This document shows positions 43,295 through 53,600 of a stretch of DNA of 64,000 nt, piece after piece. Position 1 is the first letter of the stretch. Each line of letters starts with the position of its first letter. The notes beneath the pieces are model-generated. The model was not told where the DNA came from. It did no database searches and worked only from the letters and a program-made list of their open reading frames with translations. This DNA comes from Cohnella fermenti (GTDB lineage Bacteria > Bacillota > Bacilli > Paenibacillales > Paenibacillaceae), in NCBI RefSeq assembly GCF_004801405.1, contig NZ_SSOB01000019.1:91022-155021 (forward strand), read 5' to 3'. A program made the position numbers and the translations under genes.

Positions 43295-44694
43295 AGCTGC
43301 GCACGAAGCTGTGGCTGCTGCTGGTCGTCAGCACCGCCCTGAGTATGGTTCTGTTCGGCTATAGCTCCGTCTGGATCGGCAAGGCGGCGAATAAGGGGTA
43401 CGCCCTGTTCGAGTTGAACCCGCTCGCGCAAGCCACCGTGGAGACGATCGAGAAGACGAGCGACGCTGGGGAAAATATACTGAAGGCAACGTTGGACCAA
43501 GCCCGCGCGAAGTATCCCGACATTCGCTGGATCTGGCTGGACGATCAAGGCCGGTCCATCTATGATACGGCGGGGCTTAACCCGGTCTTCACCTTCCATG
43601 ACCTGGCGATATGGATGCAGAATATGCCCAGGAGCTACTTGACGGGAGAGGACGTTCACATTCTGACGCCCGCAACCCGGGACGGGCAATCGTATTTCTT
43701 GCTCATGAGCCTGCCCGCCTCCGCAATGAAGCAAGGGGAAGTCTACTTTCTCGTACGCAAGTTTACCTCGCTCCTCTCGCTGATCGGTCCGCTTATCCTG
43801 TCGTTCTCGTTGCCTTTGCTGCTCGCGATCTGGTTGTTTACTTCCATTAATAAAAGAATCCGCAAGCTTAATCAGGCTCTGAATCAATTGAACATCCAGA
43901 GCGATTCGCCGGTCATCGAGGTGGTGGATACGTCCAAGGACGAGATCGGCCAGCTCTCGCGGCATTATAATGCGATGGCCAATCGAATCCGTTCCCAGTT
44001 CGTGGAGATTCAGCAGTTCGAGAGCAAGCGCAAGCTTCTGCTGTCCAATCTCTCGCACGATCTGCGAACGCCGCTGACGACGATGCTCGGCTGTGCCGAG
44101 ATGATCCGCACCGGCAATTACAAGGATGAGCAAGAGCTCCAAAGCCGGGCCAAAATCATTCTGCAACGCTGCCGATACATGGACAAGCTGCTGGACCAGA
44201 TGCTCGACATCTCCCGCCTGGATGCGGACGATCTGACGCTCCGCCCGGCACATCACAATCTGTCCGAGCTCGTTCGCAAGATGGCGGTCGAATACATCAT
44301 GATTCTCGACGGCGAACAGATTGTGCTCGATGTCGACCTCCCGGATGAGGATATCGAGCTCTCCATCGATGCTCCCCTTATGGAGAGGGCAATGCGCAAT
44401 CTGCTGGACAATGCGATCCGGTATGGGAAGAACGGGCGATATCTCGGCATCCAACTGACCGCAGACGAACAAACGGTGAATGTGATCGTGAGGGACAAAG
44501 GGAAAGGCATTCCTCCGGATCACCAAGAGCGTGTGTTCGAACGCTTCTACCGGGTGGACAGCGGCAGGAAAGGAGAAGGGCTTGGCATCGGCCTGGCCAT
44601 CGTCAAGGACATCGCCCTCGCCCATCAGGGGAACGTGGAGATGAGCAGCGTGCCGAACGTGGAGACCGTGTTCCGGATTACGTTGCCCCGGTAA
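43291..44694 (+). CDS. Membrane sensor histidine kinase
   Basis: The protein has 467 residues from ATG 43291, overlapping the regulator stop. It has membrane segments at about 8-28 and 168-190 flanking an extracytoplasmic sensor, then a HAMP linker, the phospho-accepting His256 in NLSHDLRTPL, and the ATP-binding N (NLLDNAIRYG), G1 (DKGKGIPPD) and G2 (GEGLGIGLAIVKD) boxes. It is the cognate kinase of the OmpR-type regulator. The signal is unknown. The setting suggests a cell-envelope or surface-attachment cue. Confidence 0.95.
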   Translation: MKLRTKLWLLLVVSTALSMVLFGYSSVWIGKAANKGYALFELNPLAQATVETIEKTSDAGENILKATLDQARAKYPDIRWIWLDDQGRSIYDTAGLNPVFTFHDLAIWMQNMPRSYLTGEDVHILTPATRDGQSYFLLMSLPASAMKQGEVYFLVRKFTSLLSLIGPLILSFSLPLLLAIWLFTSINKRIRKLNQALNQLNIQSDSPVIEVVDTSKDEIGQLSRHYNAMANRIRSQFVEIQQFESKRKLLLSNLSHDLRTPLTTMLGCAEMIRTGNYKDEQELQSRAKIILQRCRYMDKLLDQMLDISRLDADDLTLRPAHHNLSELVRKMAVEYIMILDGEQIVLDVDLPDEDIELSIDAPLMERAMRNLLDNAIRYGKNGRYLGIQLTADEQTVNVIVRDKGKGIPPDHQERVFERFYRVDSGRKGEGLGIGLAIVKDIALAHQGNVEMSSVPNVETVFRITLPR

Positions 44695-44712
44695 GGGAAA
44701 CACCCCGACCGA

Positions 44713-44906
44713 GCGGCGGCAGGCGCGTGGAGGAACCAAGATGAGTCACCATGACTCAAGTACGGGCGTTCGTGCAGGCATGGTGGGGGCAGATGAGTAA
44801 CCACGACCCAACTGAAGCGGCAATAGGCGCGCGGAGGGGCCAAGATGAGTCACCATGACTCAAGTACGGGCGTTCGTGCAGGCATGGTGGGGACAGATGA
44901 GTAACC
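44713..44906. repeat. 104-bp tandem duplication with internal dyads
   Basis: Two copies, offset by 104 bp, are nearly identical. Each contains TGAGTC-ACCAT-GACTCA (44742-44758 and 44846-44862) and a later ATGAGTAAC half-site. It lies downstream of the kinase gene and upstream of the AraC/periplasmic-binding regulator promoter. I saw no coding potential, so paired operator sites are possible. Confidence 0.7.
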
Positions 44907-44959
44907 CAGAAACAAGTCAGTTCGGCTTAAGCCCGCTTCGCCTCGATCCCGCCCGAGAA

Positions 44960-44988
44960 TTGACCTTGAGAACGAATCTCAATATAAT
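44960..44988 (+). promoter_or_regulatory. Promoter with Fur-like palindrome in spacer
   Basis: TTGACC (44960-44965) and TATAAT (44983-44988) are 17 bp apart. The spacer is itself the palindrome TTGAGA-ACGAA-TCTCAA, a partial match to the 7-1-7 Fur box. It lies 33 bp before the iron-type regulator gene, so iron-dependent repression is plausible. Confidence 0.65.
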
Positions 44989-45021
44989 TTGTCGTAACGG
45001 AACGATAAGGATGCGTGCGGC

Positions 45022-46632
45022 ATGGACTCTCTCTGGATAAAGCTGCGATCAATCGAGAAAACCCCGTCAAGCGAATGGACACATCCGCTCGGCTACTTGG
45101 CCGCCCACCTGCTGCTGCTCTCCGAGAGCGACGAGCTGCGGCTGACCGTGGACGGGCGCCTGCAGTATCTTCCTCCGGGCGGCGTCTTCATCGGCTTGCC
45201 GGGCCAGTTGCTCCATGTCCCCTCCGCGGAACACGACGGGGAGCTGTACATCGTCCGCTTCGACGCATTGGAGGAGACGGAAGACGGCAAGGGAGCCATG
45301 AAGCGGGACGACGGGCTCATGCAGCCCGCGGGAGTTCTGCCGCTGCCCGATGCCCGGTCGGCCGAGGCCGTCGAGATATGCCGCCGTGCGGAGCGGGAGT
45401 GGCTTGGCGGGGGGCCGGAGGGCGGCTTGCGATCGCAAGCCGCCTTCTTGGAGCTGCTGGCCTTGCTGCAGGAGCACGCGGTGCGGGGGCTGCCGGCGGA
45501 CAACGAGTCGTTAAGCCGGGTGCGGGCGCATATGGAACGGCACTTCGACCGGAACCTTACCATCGATGAATTGGCCGAGATGGCCGGGCTCAGCCGCTAT
45601 TACTTCATGCGGCAGTTCAAGACGAATTACGGCGTCAGCGCGATGGATTATTTGACCGAGCTGCGCATCAGCAAGGCCAAGATGCTGATGGAGCAATCCG
45701 GCCTCAAGCTTCGCGAGATCGCCAGCCTGGTCGGCTACAGCGACGAGTTCTACTTCTTCCGCAAGTTCAAGCAGCAGGTCGGCATTCCGCCCGCGACTTA
45801 TATTCGCAACCGCAGGCGCCGCGTCGCAGCCTACAGCTTCCCCAACATCGGCCAATTGCTGGCGCTGCAGATCGTCCCGTTCGCCGCCCCGATGGATCAC
45901 GGCTGGACGGATCTGTACAGGCGCAAGTTCAGGTTCGATATCGAGACGAAGCTGAGCCACGAGTACGAATTCAATCTGGAGGCGCTGCGCGCCGCGCGTC
46001 CCGACTGTATTATCGGCGTCGACCTGTTCCTGCCCAAGCGGGAGCAGGACCGCATCCGCGAGATTGCGCCGACGTTGTTCGTTCCATGGCTGGACGAAGA
46101 TTGGCGGGGCCATCTGCGGCTCATTGCGGACTTCCTTGAGATGCCCGAGGAAGCGGAGACATGGCTGCGGGACTACGATCGGTTGGCCGCTCGCACGCGC
46201 GAGAAGATTCGGCCGCTTGTCGGTCGGGACAAGGTTCTGCTCGCCCATTGCGACCGGGACGGCTGCCATGTGTACGGCCGCCATACCGTCGCCGGAGTGC
46301 TGTATGAAGATCTGGCCATTGCCGCGCCGGAGCGCGTCTTGGACATTGTCGTCCGCGAACACGTATCCATCCAGGAGCTGGCGCAATTCGGCGCGGACCG
46401 GATTCTGCTGATGCTGCCGGGAGGCGACGATGTTGCCGAGGCATGGGCGCGGCTGACGGAATCCGATCGCTGGCAGCGCGAAGCCGTCGGGCTTGCCGGC
46501 CGCGTGACGCCGATCGCGCTGTGGCCCTGGTTCGATTATTCGGCCTATGCACAGCGGTTGTTCTTGGAAAATCTTCCTTCCTTGCTCTCTTCCTCCCCAA
46601 GCGGTCCGGAGCGTTCGGTCGATGATCGGTGA
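45022..46632 (+). CDS. AraC regulator fused to siderophore-binding domain (Btr-like)
   Basis: The protein has 536 residues, with AAGGA upstream. The N-terminal about 150 residues are cupin-like. A two-HTH AraC domain follows (about 165-265: IDELAEMAGLSRYYFMRQFK and LREIASLVGYSDEFYFFRKF). The C-terminal about 270 residues resemble a type III periplasmic ferri-siderophore-binding protein (RPDCIIGVDLF), here cytoplasmic. B. subtilis Btr has this architecture and activates siderophore uptake when it binds the ferric ligand. It lies upstream of a siderophore-binding lipoprotein gene that has a strong Fur box. Confidence 0.88.
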   Translation: MDSLWIKLRSIEKTPSSEWTHPLGYLAAHLLLLSESDELRLTVDGRLQYLPPGGVFIGLPGQLLHVPSAEHDGELYIVRFDALEETEDGKGAMKRDDGLMQPAGVLPLPDARSAEAVEICRRAEREWLGGGPEGGLRSQAAFLELLALLQEHAVRGLPADNESLSRVRAHMERHFDRNLTIDELAEMAGLSRYYFMRQFKTNYGVSAMDYLTELRISKAKMLMEQSGLKLREIASLVGYSDEFYFFRKFKQQVGIPPATYIRNRRRRVAAYSFPNIGQLLALQIVPFAAPMDHGWTDLYRRKFRFDIETKLSHEYEFNLEALRAARPDCIIGVDLFLPKREQDRIREIAPTLFVPWLDEDWRGHLRLIADFLEMPEEAETWLRDYDRLAARTREKIRPLVGRDKVLLAHCDRDGCHVYGRHTVAGVLYEDLAIAAPERVLDIVVREHVSIQELAQFGADRILLMLPGGDDVAEAWARLTESDRWQREAVGLAGRVTPIALWPWFDYSAYAQRLFLENLPSLLSSSPSGPERSVDDR

Positions 46633-46711
46633 GCTGGCGAAGGGACGGTACGGCATCATTATCCATAACAATCGGGCATGATCGTCCATGTTCAGGAGGA
46701 TGAGGATCGCT

Positions 46712-46744
46712 TATAATTCAATATCGATAACGAGAATCATTATC
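46712..46744 (+). promoter_or_regulatory. -10 element and Fur box of the siderophore SBP gene
   Basis: GATAACGAGAATCATTATC (46726-46744) matches the 19-bp Fur consensus at 17 positions. TATAAT lies just upstream at 46712-46717, with only a weak -35. Iron-bound Fur would sit over the transcription start. Confidence 0.8.
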
Positions 46745-46762
46745 ACATATTGAGGGGCGATC

Positions 46763-47869
46763 ATGGCAATGAAGTTGTTCTCTGTACGGAAGTCTCATCT
46801 CAAACCAGCTGTCTTGCTCTTAACCGGCATTCTTATGGCCGGACTGCTCGGCGCCTGCGGCAACAATTCGAATAACGGCAATTCCGCCGCAAGCACCGCC
46901 TCGGCCTCGCCGAGCGCCGCTGCGAATCAGGAAGCGTCGCCTTCCGCAGCGTCTTCGGAACCGGCGGCTGCCGAAGCGAGCACCCGGGTGTTCAAGGATT
47001 ATGAAGGACATGAAGTGACGATTCCGACGCATCCGCAGCGGATTCTCGTCGATCAATTTATGGGCCACATGGAGGCGGTCGGCGTGAAGCCGATCGGAGC
47101 GACGGAGAATCAGCTCAGCCAATTCGAGAAGTCGTCGTTCCTGAAGTCGTTGAATCTGACCGACGGCGTGGAGAACCTCGGAGCCACGACCATCTCCCTC
47201 GAGAAGGCGCTTAGCCTGAACCCGGATCTGATCATTCTGCAGGAGAACAATGCGGAAGGCGTCAAGAATTACGATGAGTATGCGAAGATCGCGCCGACCG
47301 TCGTGCTCAGCTACGGCTCCAAGACGATGTTCGACCAACTGCGCGAGATCGCCGACATCGTCGGAGAATCGGATAAAGCGGAGGCGTGGATCGCGCAGTA
47401 CGAGAGCAAGGCGGCGGGCTATCGCGAGCAACTGGCCAAGGTGATTCCGGAGGGAACGACGTTCACGGTCATCGAAGCTTGGCCGAAGGGCCAGGTCGAG
47501 CTGTTCGGCAATCTGTTCGGACGCGGCACCTTCAGCCTGTACAATTCGCTCCAGCTCCAGGCGCCGGCCACCGTTCAAGAGGCGGTCATGGACAAGGAAC
47601 CGTCCTATCTCGCGCTGTCGCTGGAGACGCTGCCGAATTATATCGGCGATTATGTCTTCCTGAGCGTCTACGATTGGCAGGACAACGACAACGGCAAGCT
47701 GGCCGCGGAATTTGAGGAGCTGAACGTGTGGCGCAGCCTGTCGGCCGTCAAGAATGACCATGTATTCCACGTGGACGTCAACGACTTCCTCCCCGGAGAT
47801 CCGCTGTCGATCGAGAAGCAGTTGGACGAACAAGCCCGGCTCTTGCTCGAGAAGTTCGGCAATCCGTAA
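46763..47869 (+). CDS. Iron-siderophore ABC transporter binding lipoprotein
   Basis: The protein has 368 residues. The lipoprotein signal ends at LLGAC (Cys32), followed by a long Ser/Ala/Pro linker. The mature part is a type III (FhuD/FeuA-like) binding protein: FKDYEGHEVTIPTHPQRILV opens the fold and LNPDLIILQEN lies mid-way. It should capture a ferri-siderophore outside the membrane. No permease or ATPase genes adjoin it, so it depends on a transporter encoded elsewhere. The Fur box and the adjacent Btr-like regulator support iron control. Confidence 0.92.
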   Translation: MAMKLFSVRKSHLKPAVLLLTGILMAGLLGACGNNSNNGNSAASTASASPSAAANQEASPSAASSEPAAAEASTRVFKDYEGHEVTIPTHPQRILVDQFMGHMEAVGVKPIGATENQLSQFEKSSFLKSLNLTDGVENLGATTISLEKALSLNPDLIILQENNAEGVKNYDEYAKIAPTVVLSYGSKTMFDQLREIADIVGESDKAEAWIAQYESKAAGYREQLAKVIPEGTTFTVIEAWPKGQVELFGNLFGRGTFSLYNSLQLQAPATVQEAVMDKEPSYLALSLETLPNYIGDYVFLSVYDWQDNDNGKLAAEFEELNVWRSLSAVKNDHVFHVDVNDFLPGDPLSIEKQLDEQARLLLEKFGNP

Positions 47870-47871
47870 CG

Positions 47872-47910
47872 AACAAGCTCCCTGCATCCTAAGGATGCAG
47901 GGAGCTTGTT
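47872..47910. terminator. Strong bidirectional terminator
   Basis: A perfect 18-bp stem (AACAAGCTCCCTGCATCC and complement) with a TAA loop starts 3 bp after the siderophore-binding gene and is followed by TGTTTC. The A-rich 5' side may also serve the convergent cysN transcript. Confidence 0.85.
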
Positions 47911-47933
47911 TGTTTCTTCGCGCCGATCTCGGA

Positions 47934-49607
47934 TTAAATCTCGTAGCTGATCGAAGTCGAGCTCTGGGCGATGACATCCTTCACGACCCGCTTAACCACG
48001 GAAGTTGCCGCTTCTTCGATGGAAGTCTCGCTTGTCTCCTCCACGCTAACCTCGATAAACCCTTTGCCAATAATCTCGTGTGCGGTCTCCAGATCGTTGA
48101 CGCTGGAGGAATCGTACGTTACCAACGCAATAAGTCCGGCGTCGTTGAGCACCTTGGCGACCTCTGCCACCCGGCGCAGCGACTCTCCCTGAACGTTCTC
48201 GAGCAGCATCGTGTGGTAGCCGGACGATACGAGACGCTTCTCGACTTCCTTCGCGAGAGCCGCCGTATCCGAACCGGCAAGCCAGACGGTCAGCGGAGTC
48301 TGCCCCTTCTGCTGGGCGCGAACTTCCCTCGTGATCTCCGTGTCGAGCGACGCGAGCCGGCCTTGGCCTTCCAGCGCCTCGTCGATAACGCCGCAAGCGG
48401 AGGTCATATTCGTGACGCGATCGATCAGAATAAAACCGCCGATGCTCTTATTCTGTTCGAAGGAATCGAATACGATGCTGTCCGTCAACGAGATCTCGCA
48501 CTTGGCCAACTCGTTCTTGACGATCCGCTCGGCCGGAACGATGTTGCCCGTGTTGATGTCGACCTTGTTCGTAATCGCCGTCACCGTGCCGGGAAGAATC
48601 TTTGTTCCTACCTTCACCCAATAATGCTTGCCGGGAGTCAGGACGGAATCGTCCATCCACAGAATCGTGGCAGCGAAGCTGCCGGCTTCTTGAATCTGGC
48701 TGTCCGTCGTAAGCACGCAACCCCGCGACACGTCGACTTCCCGGTCCAATTGAATCGTAACGGGCTGTCCCGCATAAGCCGAATCCCGGTCTTGGTCGGT
48801 CACCAGAATTCGCTTAACCTTCGCTTTCTCGCGGCTCGGAAGCGTCGTCAGCTCATCGCCGACCGAGATTGTCCCCGCCTCGATCTGACCCTGGAACCCG
48901 CGGAACGTATGGTCCGGGCGGCAGACGCGCTGAACCGGCATCATAAACGGCTTGGTATCGTTCGACGTGTGCACATCCACATTTTCCAAGTATGGCAGTA
49001 AGGCAAGCCCTTCGTACCAAGGGGTATTCGGCGAGTTGGTTGTAATGTTGTCCCCTTCCGTCGCGGATACGGGGATGACCTGAATGCTCTGAATCGGGAA
49101 CTCGGCCGTCGTCCGGGAGAACTCTTCCTTGATCGCCTCGAAGATCTTCGGATCGAAGCCGACCAGGTCCATCTTGTTGACGGCGAGCACGAGGTGCTTG
49201 ATCCCCATCAGCGCGCAGATCCGGGCATGGCGCTTGGTCTGGGTAATGACGCCCTTGGTCGCATCCACCAGAATGACCGCCAGATCCGCGAACGAGGCGC
49301 CTACGGCCATGTTGCGCGTATATTCTTCGTGTCCCGGCGTGTCCGCCACGATGAAGGAGCGATGATCCGTCGTAAAATACCGATAAGCGACATCGATCGT
49401 AATTCCTTGTTCGCGTTCGGCCAACAGTCCATCGAGCAGCAGCGAGTAGTCGATCTTGCCGCCGCGGCTTCCCAGCTTGCTGTCGAGCTCCAACGCTCGC
49501 TCTTGGTCGGCGAACAGCAGCTTGGCTTCGTATAGCATATGTCCGATCAAGGTGGATTTGCCATCGTCCACGCTTCCGCACGTAATGAATTTAAGCAGAC
49601 TCTTCAT
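47934..49607 (-). CDS. cysN: Sulfate adenylyltransferase subunit 1 (CysN) with APS-kinase-like tail
   Basis: The protein has 557 residues. It is an EF-Tu-like GTPase: GSVDDGKS (11-18), ADTPGHEEY and NKMD bind GTP, followed by two beta-barrel domains. With CysD it makes APS from ATP and sulfate, driven by GTP hydrolysis. It is about 80 residues longer than a plain CysN. The tail (about 435-557) resembles APS kinase (CysC), with conserved RRVAEVAKVLNDAGLIALV, but its P-loop is AGSDTAALA, lacking Gly-Lys-Ser/Thr. The DGD motif is also absent, so the tail is probably not a kinase. It starts 1 nt after the cysD stop. Confidence 0.93.
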   Translation of the reverse strand: MKSLLKFITCGSVDDGKSTLIGHMLYEAKLLFADQERALELDSKLGSRGGKIDYSLLLDGLLAEREQGITIDVAYRYFTTDHRSFIVADTPGHEEYTRNMAVGASFADLAVILVDATKGVITQTKRHARICALMGIKHLVLAVNKMDLVGFDPKIFEAIKEEFSRTTAEFPIQSIQVIPVSATEGDNITTNSPNTPWYEGLALLPYLENVDVHTSNDTKPFMMPVQRVCRPDHTFRGFQGQIEAGTISVGDELTTLPSREKAKVKRILVTDQDRDSAYAGQPVTIQLDREVDVSRGCVLTTDSQIQEAGSFAATILWMDDSVLTPGKHYWVKVGTKILPGTVTAITNKVDINTGNIVPAERIVKNELAKCEISLTDSIVFDSFEQNKSIGGFILIDRVTNMTSACGVIDEALEGQGRLASLDTEITREVRAQQKGQTPLTVWLAGSDTAALAKEVEKRLVSSGYHTMLLENVQGESLRRVAEVAKVLNDAGLIALVTYDSSSVNDLETAHEIIGKGFIEVSVEETSETSIEEAATSVVKRVVKDVIAQSSTSISYEI

Positions 49608-49608
49608 G

Positions 49609-50508
49609 TTAGAAATAGCCCTCCCGTTTGCGTCGTTCCATGCTGCCCGCCGCTTCTTGGTCGATGACCCGGCTGGTCCGCTCGGAGGACACCGCGCCCA
49701 GCGTCTCTTCGATAATCTCATCCAGCGTAACCGCGTCCGACTCGACTCCGCCGGTAAGCGGGTAACAGCCCAGGGTGCGGAAGCGAATCTTCTTCATCTC
49801 GACCTTCTCGCCCGGCTCAAGCTTCATCCGCTCGTCGTCGACCATGATGATATGTCCGTCGCGATTGACAATGGGCCTTACGTCTGCGGAGTAGAGCGGG
49901 ACAATATCGATGTTCTCCCGGCGAATGTATTGCCAGATGTCCTTCTCGGTCCAGTTGGAGAGCGGGAACACGCGGATGCTCTCTCCCTTGTTGATTCTCG
50001 TGTTGAACAGCTTCCACATCTCCGGCCGCTGGTTCTTCGGGTCCCACGCATGATTCTTATTCCGGAAGGAGAAAATCCGCTCCTTGGCCCGCGACTTCTC
50101 CTCGTCGCGTCTTCCGCCTCCGAACGCAACCGTGAATCCGTACTTGTCGAGTCCCTGCTTCAGCGCTTGCGTCTTCATAATATCGGTGTACGCGGAGCCG
50201 TGATCGAACGGATTGATCCCTTGCTGGATCGCTTCCTCATTGGAATGGACGATCATCTCGATGCCGAACTCCTTGGCCTTGCGGTCGCGGAACTCGATCA
50301 TCTCCTTGAACTTCCAGGTCGTATCGATATGCATAAACGGGAAGGGCGGCTTCTCGGGATAGAAGGCCTTCAGCGCCAAGTGCAGCATCACGGAGCTGTC
50401 CTTCCCGATGGAGTACAGCATAACCGGCTTCTCGCACTCCGCCGCTACCTCTCGGATAATATAAATCGCTTCAGCCTCAAGTTGATCCAGATGCGTTAAT
50501 TCTTGCAT
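49609..50508 (-). CDS. cysD: Sulfate adenylyltransferase subunit 2 (CysD)
   Basis: The protein has 299 residues with AGGAGG 10 nt upstream. It is an ATP-PP-loop (PAPS-reductase-like) enzyme: [10 protein letters not shown] is the pyrophosphate loop. [17 protein letters not shown] and the C-terminal RRKREGYF are CysD signatures. It adenylates sulfate as a heterodimer with CysN. No cysH, cysC or sulfate transporter lies next to it in this window. Confidence 0.95.
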   Translation of the reverse strand: MQELTHLDQLEAEAIYIIREVAAECEKPVMLYSIGKDSSVMLHLALKAFYPEKPPFPFMHIDTTWKFKEMIEFRDRKAKEFGIEMIVHSNEEAIQQGINPFDHGSAYTDIMKTQALKQGLDKYGFTVAFGGGRRDEEKSRAKERIFSFRNKNHAWDPKNQRPEMWKLFNTRINKGESIRVFPLSNWTEKDIWQYIRRENIDIVPLYSADVRPIVNRDGHIIMVDDERMKLEPGEKVEMKKIRFRTLGCYPLTGGVESDAVTLDEIIEETLGAVSSERTSRVIDQEAAGSMERRKREGYF

Positions 50509-50558
50509 GGAAATGCGGCCTCCTCATAATCCTCACTAAAACCATCGTATTTCTACCT

Positions 50559-50586
50559 ATCGTATCAGATTAACCCTTTATTGCAA
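50559..50586 (-). promoter_or_regulatory. Possible cysDN promoter
   Basis: On the minus strand TTGCAA (50581-50586) and TACGAT (50559-50564) are 16 bp apart, about 50 bp before the cysD start. Both hexamers deviate from consensus. Confidence 0.4.
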
Positions 50587-50610
50587 AGTGGAAAAAAGTA
50601 ATTTCCGTGA

Positions 50611-50647
50611 CAAAAATGCTCCCCCGAACGAATTTTGTTCGGGGGAA
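50611..50647 (-). terminator. Terminator of the SLH subtilase gene
   Basis: On the minus strand CCCCCGAAC pairs with GTTCGGGGG around a short A-rich loop and is followed by AGCATTTTTG. It lies about 20 bp past the stop codon at 50669. Confidence 0.85.
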
Positions 50648-50668
50648 CATGGAGGATGAGCTGCCGAT

Positions 50669-53600
50669 TCAGTCCATCATGCCGAGAGTTCGCAGCATCC
50701 GGTTAAGCACGACCGCCGCCTGGGCTCGGGTCGTTCCATCCTGCGGGCGGAATTCGTCCGCGCCGGTGCCGGTCATAATGCCCAGTTCAACCATCAACCC
50801 GATGTCTTCCAGGTAGGCCGCACTCGCAGCTCCGATATCCCGGTAGCCGTCAAGGCTCGACTGAAGCGCCGTTGCCGTCGATTGCTCAAGGCGGACGGCC
50901 GCCGCCAGCATGCTCGCCATCTCCTCCCGGGTCAATGCCTGCTGCGGATAGAATCTTGTCCCGACAGCGATGTCCAGCAAGCCAAGCTGCTTCGCTTCGG
51001 CGACTTCATCGTAATACCACGCATTCGCCGGTACATCGGCATAAGGCGCTGAACCGCCTGACTGGCCGCCCCGGCTGAGAGCGCGAACGAGCATGGCCGC
51101 GAACTCCGCTCGGGTAACGGATTGATTCGGAGCGAACAGACCGTTCCCGATCCCGGCGACAAGCGCCTTGGCCGCCGAGAGCTCCACCTCCGCTTTCCCC
51201 CAATGGTTCGTCATATCGAGGAAACTTACCGGATTGGCGGCTACAAGGTATATGCTGTTGGTATACGAGCTTAGAACCGCCTGCCCGGTTCCCCCGTTCA
51301 CAACCGCCCGGGCGGGGACAAACTCGAATGTCCCTGTCGTCCGGTCATAACGATACGCTCCCCACTGCTTCGGGAGATCTTGCGAATTGCCGGTCAGCGT
51401 AATCGTCCGTTCGATCGCTTCGCCGAACGAGCCGATCTCTGCGATGGACTCCCCGGTGCCGCTGTCGACGATCTCCAGGCGGTAATCGACGATGGCGCCC
51501 AGAAGCTCGGAATCGGGGAACTTGGCGGTCAGCGCAGTTCTGATCTCTTGGTCTTGCGTGTAATCGGTCAGGGTGATCTTGAACGCGGCATTGTCCGTTG
51601 TCACCGAATGGCTGTTCAGCACCTCGTCCAGTCCCGCAATCAGCGACGACAGCTTGGCCGGTACCCGATAGCTGCCGTAAGGCGCCTTGATCTCAAATAT
51701 CAGTTGATCGTTGACTCCAACCCGATCGTTCAGCAAGTCTAGCGGCAGGCTGACATAGGCGATGCCGGCACTGTCGGGCGTGACTTCCAGAGGAATGGAG
51801 GACCTTGTCAGATCAAGCTCGTTCGGATCGAGAGGGCTCCCGTTCAAGTCGATCAGCGAGGCGGAGGCGGCTTCCTCCGTCGAAGCGGCTGCGGCGGCGG
51901 AACCACCCGAACCGCTGCCCGATCCGCTAACCGCGCCGCCTCCTGAGCCGCCGCTCGAACTGGAGGCGGCCTCGCTCACAATCACCGTGCGCGTCGCCTC
52001 TTCCGCGGCGTTGCCCGAAGGGTCCTGCACATGGTATCGGAGCGTGTAGCTGCCCGCCAGACTCGTATTGACGGTTCCGGTCACGACGACGGAGGAAGTC
52101 AGATCGCCGTAATACGCATCCATCGCCTTCACTCCCGGATCAACGAACTCCGAGCCATACGCAATGCTCATCGAAGCGTCCCCGAGCAGTTCAAGAACCG
52201 GGGGCTGCGTATCCTGTACAATAACGGTGCGCGTCACGGTCGCCGCAGCGTGATCGTCGCTGTCGACCACGTTATATTCGAGGGTATACGTGCCGAGAAT
52301 CGAAGTATCCACGACTCCGGTCACCGCAATCGCATCGGTGAGATCGCCGTCCTGAAGATCCCATGCCGTCGCGCCGGGATCGGCGAATACGCCGTTCGCC
52401 TCGACCGTCATCGGATTCGCGCCCTTCAGAGAAATACCGGGATAGTTCTCGTCGTACGCCACCGAATAATCGAAGGACGTTGCCGCACTGGGGAAGCTTC
52501 CTTCCTTATAAGCCCGTGCCTTCAAGGCTACCGCCCCCAACTGCGTCAGTTGAATCGGCCCCTCATAGAGCGTCCCCGTCGCGGGGTCCGGGTCCCTTCC
52601 GTCCGTCGTATAATAGATGGAAGCACCCTCGGTCGTTGTGCTTAGCGTCACCGGGGTCGCAGTGTAGATGTCTCCCCCTGCGGGAGTCGCCGTCGCCGAT
52701 GCCACCCGGTTGGCGAGATATCCGACCGCCGCCCCGGCATCAAGCGTCCCGCCGCTCTTGACTTTGGAAGCGAGCCCCGCCACCTGTCTGGCCTGACTCG
52801 TCAGAATATCGATCACTTCAACCGGAGTCAGAGTCTCGTCGAGCGAATACAACAACGCCGCCGCCCCGGACACCTGGGGAGCCGCCATCGACGTTCCGCT
52901 GAGGGAGCCGTACGTGTTGTCCGGAATCGTGCTGACGATGCCTTCCCCTGGCGCCGCCAGATGCACGGAATTTACGCCGTAATCGGACCACGAGGACAAC
53001 GCATCCGTTCCCACGCTCGCCACCGTGATGATATTGGGCAGCGCAGGGTAGTAATGGCCATCGGAATCCGTATAATCCACGGAGAAATTCGCCGGTGTCA
53101 CCATCACCTCATCGTTGTTCGCCCCGTCGTTGCCCGCCGCCGCCACATACAGAATATCGGAGTATTCGCTCATCTTCTCATAGAGAGCCGTATCGAATTC
53201 GTTCCCCTCCGACCCGAAGCTCATATTGAGCACCTTGGCCCCTCTCGCCACCGCCAGATCGATGCCCGCTCGAATAAAGGCGGTCGAGAGCGCATATTGA
53301 TTCCCGCTCTTCACGCTCACGTTGACAGGCAGGATCTCGACGCCGGGAGCAACGCCGGCTACACCGATCGAATTGTTCGCCGTTGCGGCTATAATGCCCG
53401 CGACATGGGTCCCGTGCCCGACCTTGTCGACCGGCAAGTTGAGGCTGTCGCCGGGGCCGTGCGACAAATTCGTGCCCGTCAAGCTCGCGAGCCGATCGAC
53501 CAAATCCGGGTGGTCGACATCGATGCCCGTATCCAGAGTGGCGACCACAACCTCGTCGCTTCCGTAGCCGTATCCCCATGCCTCCAATATGTCGATGCCG

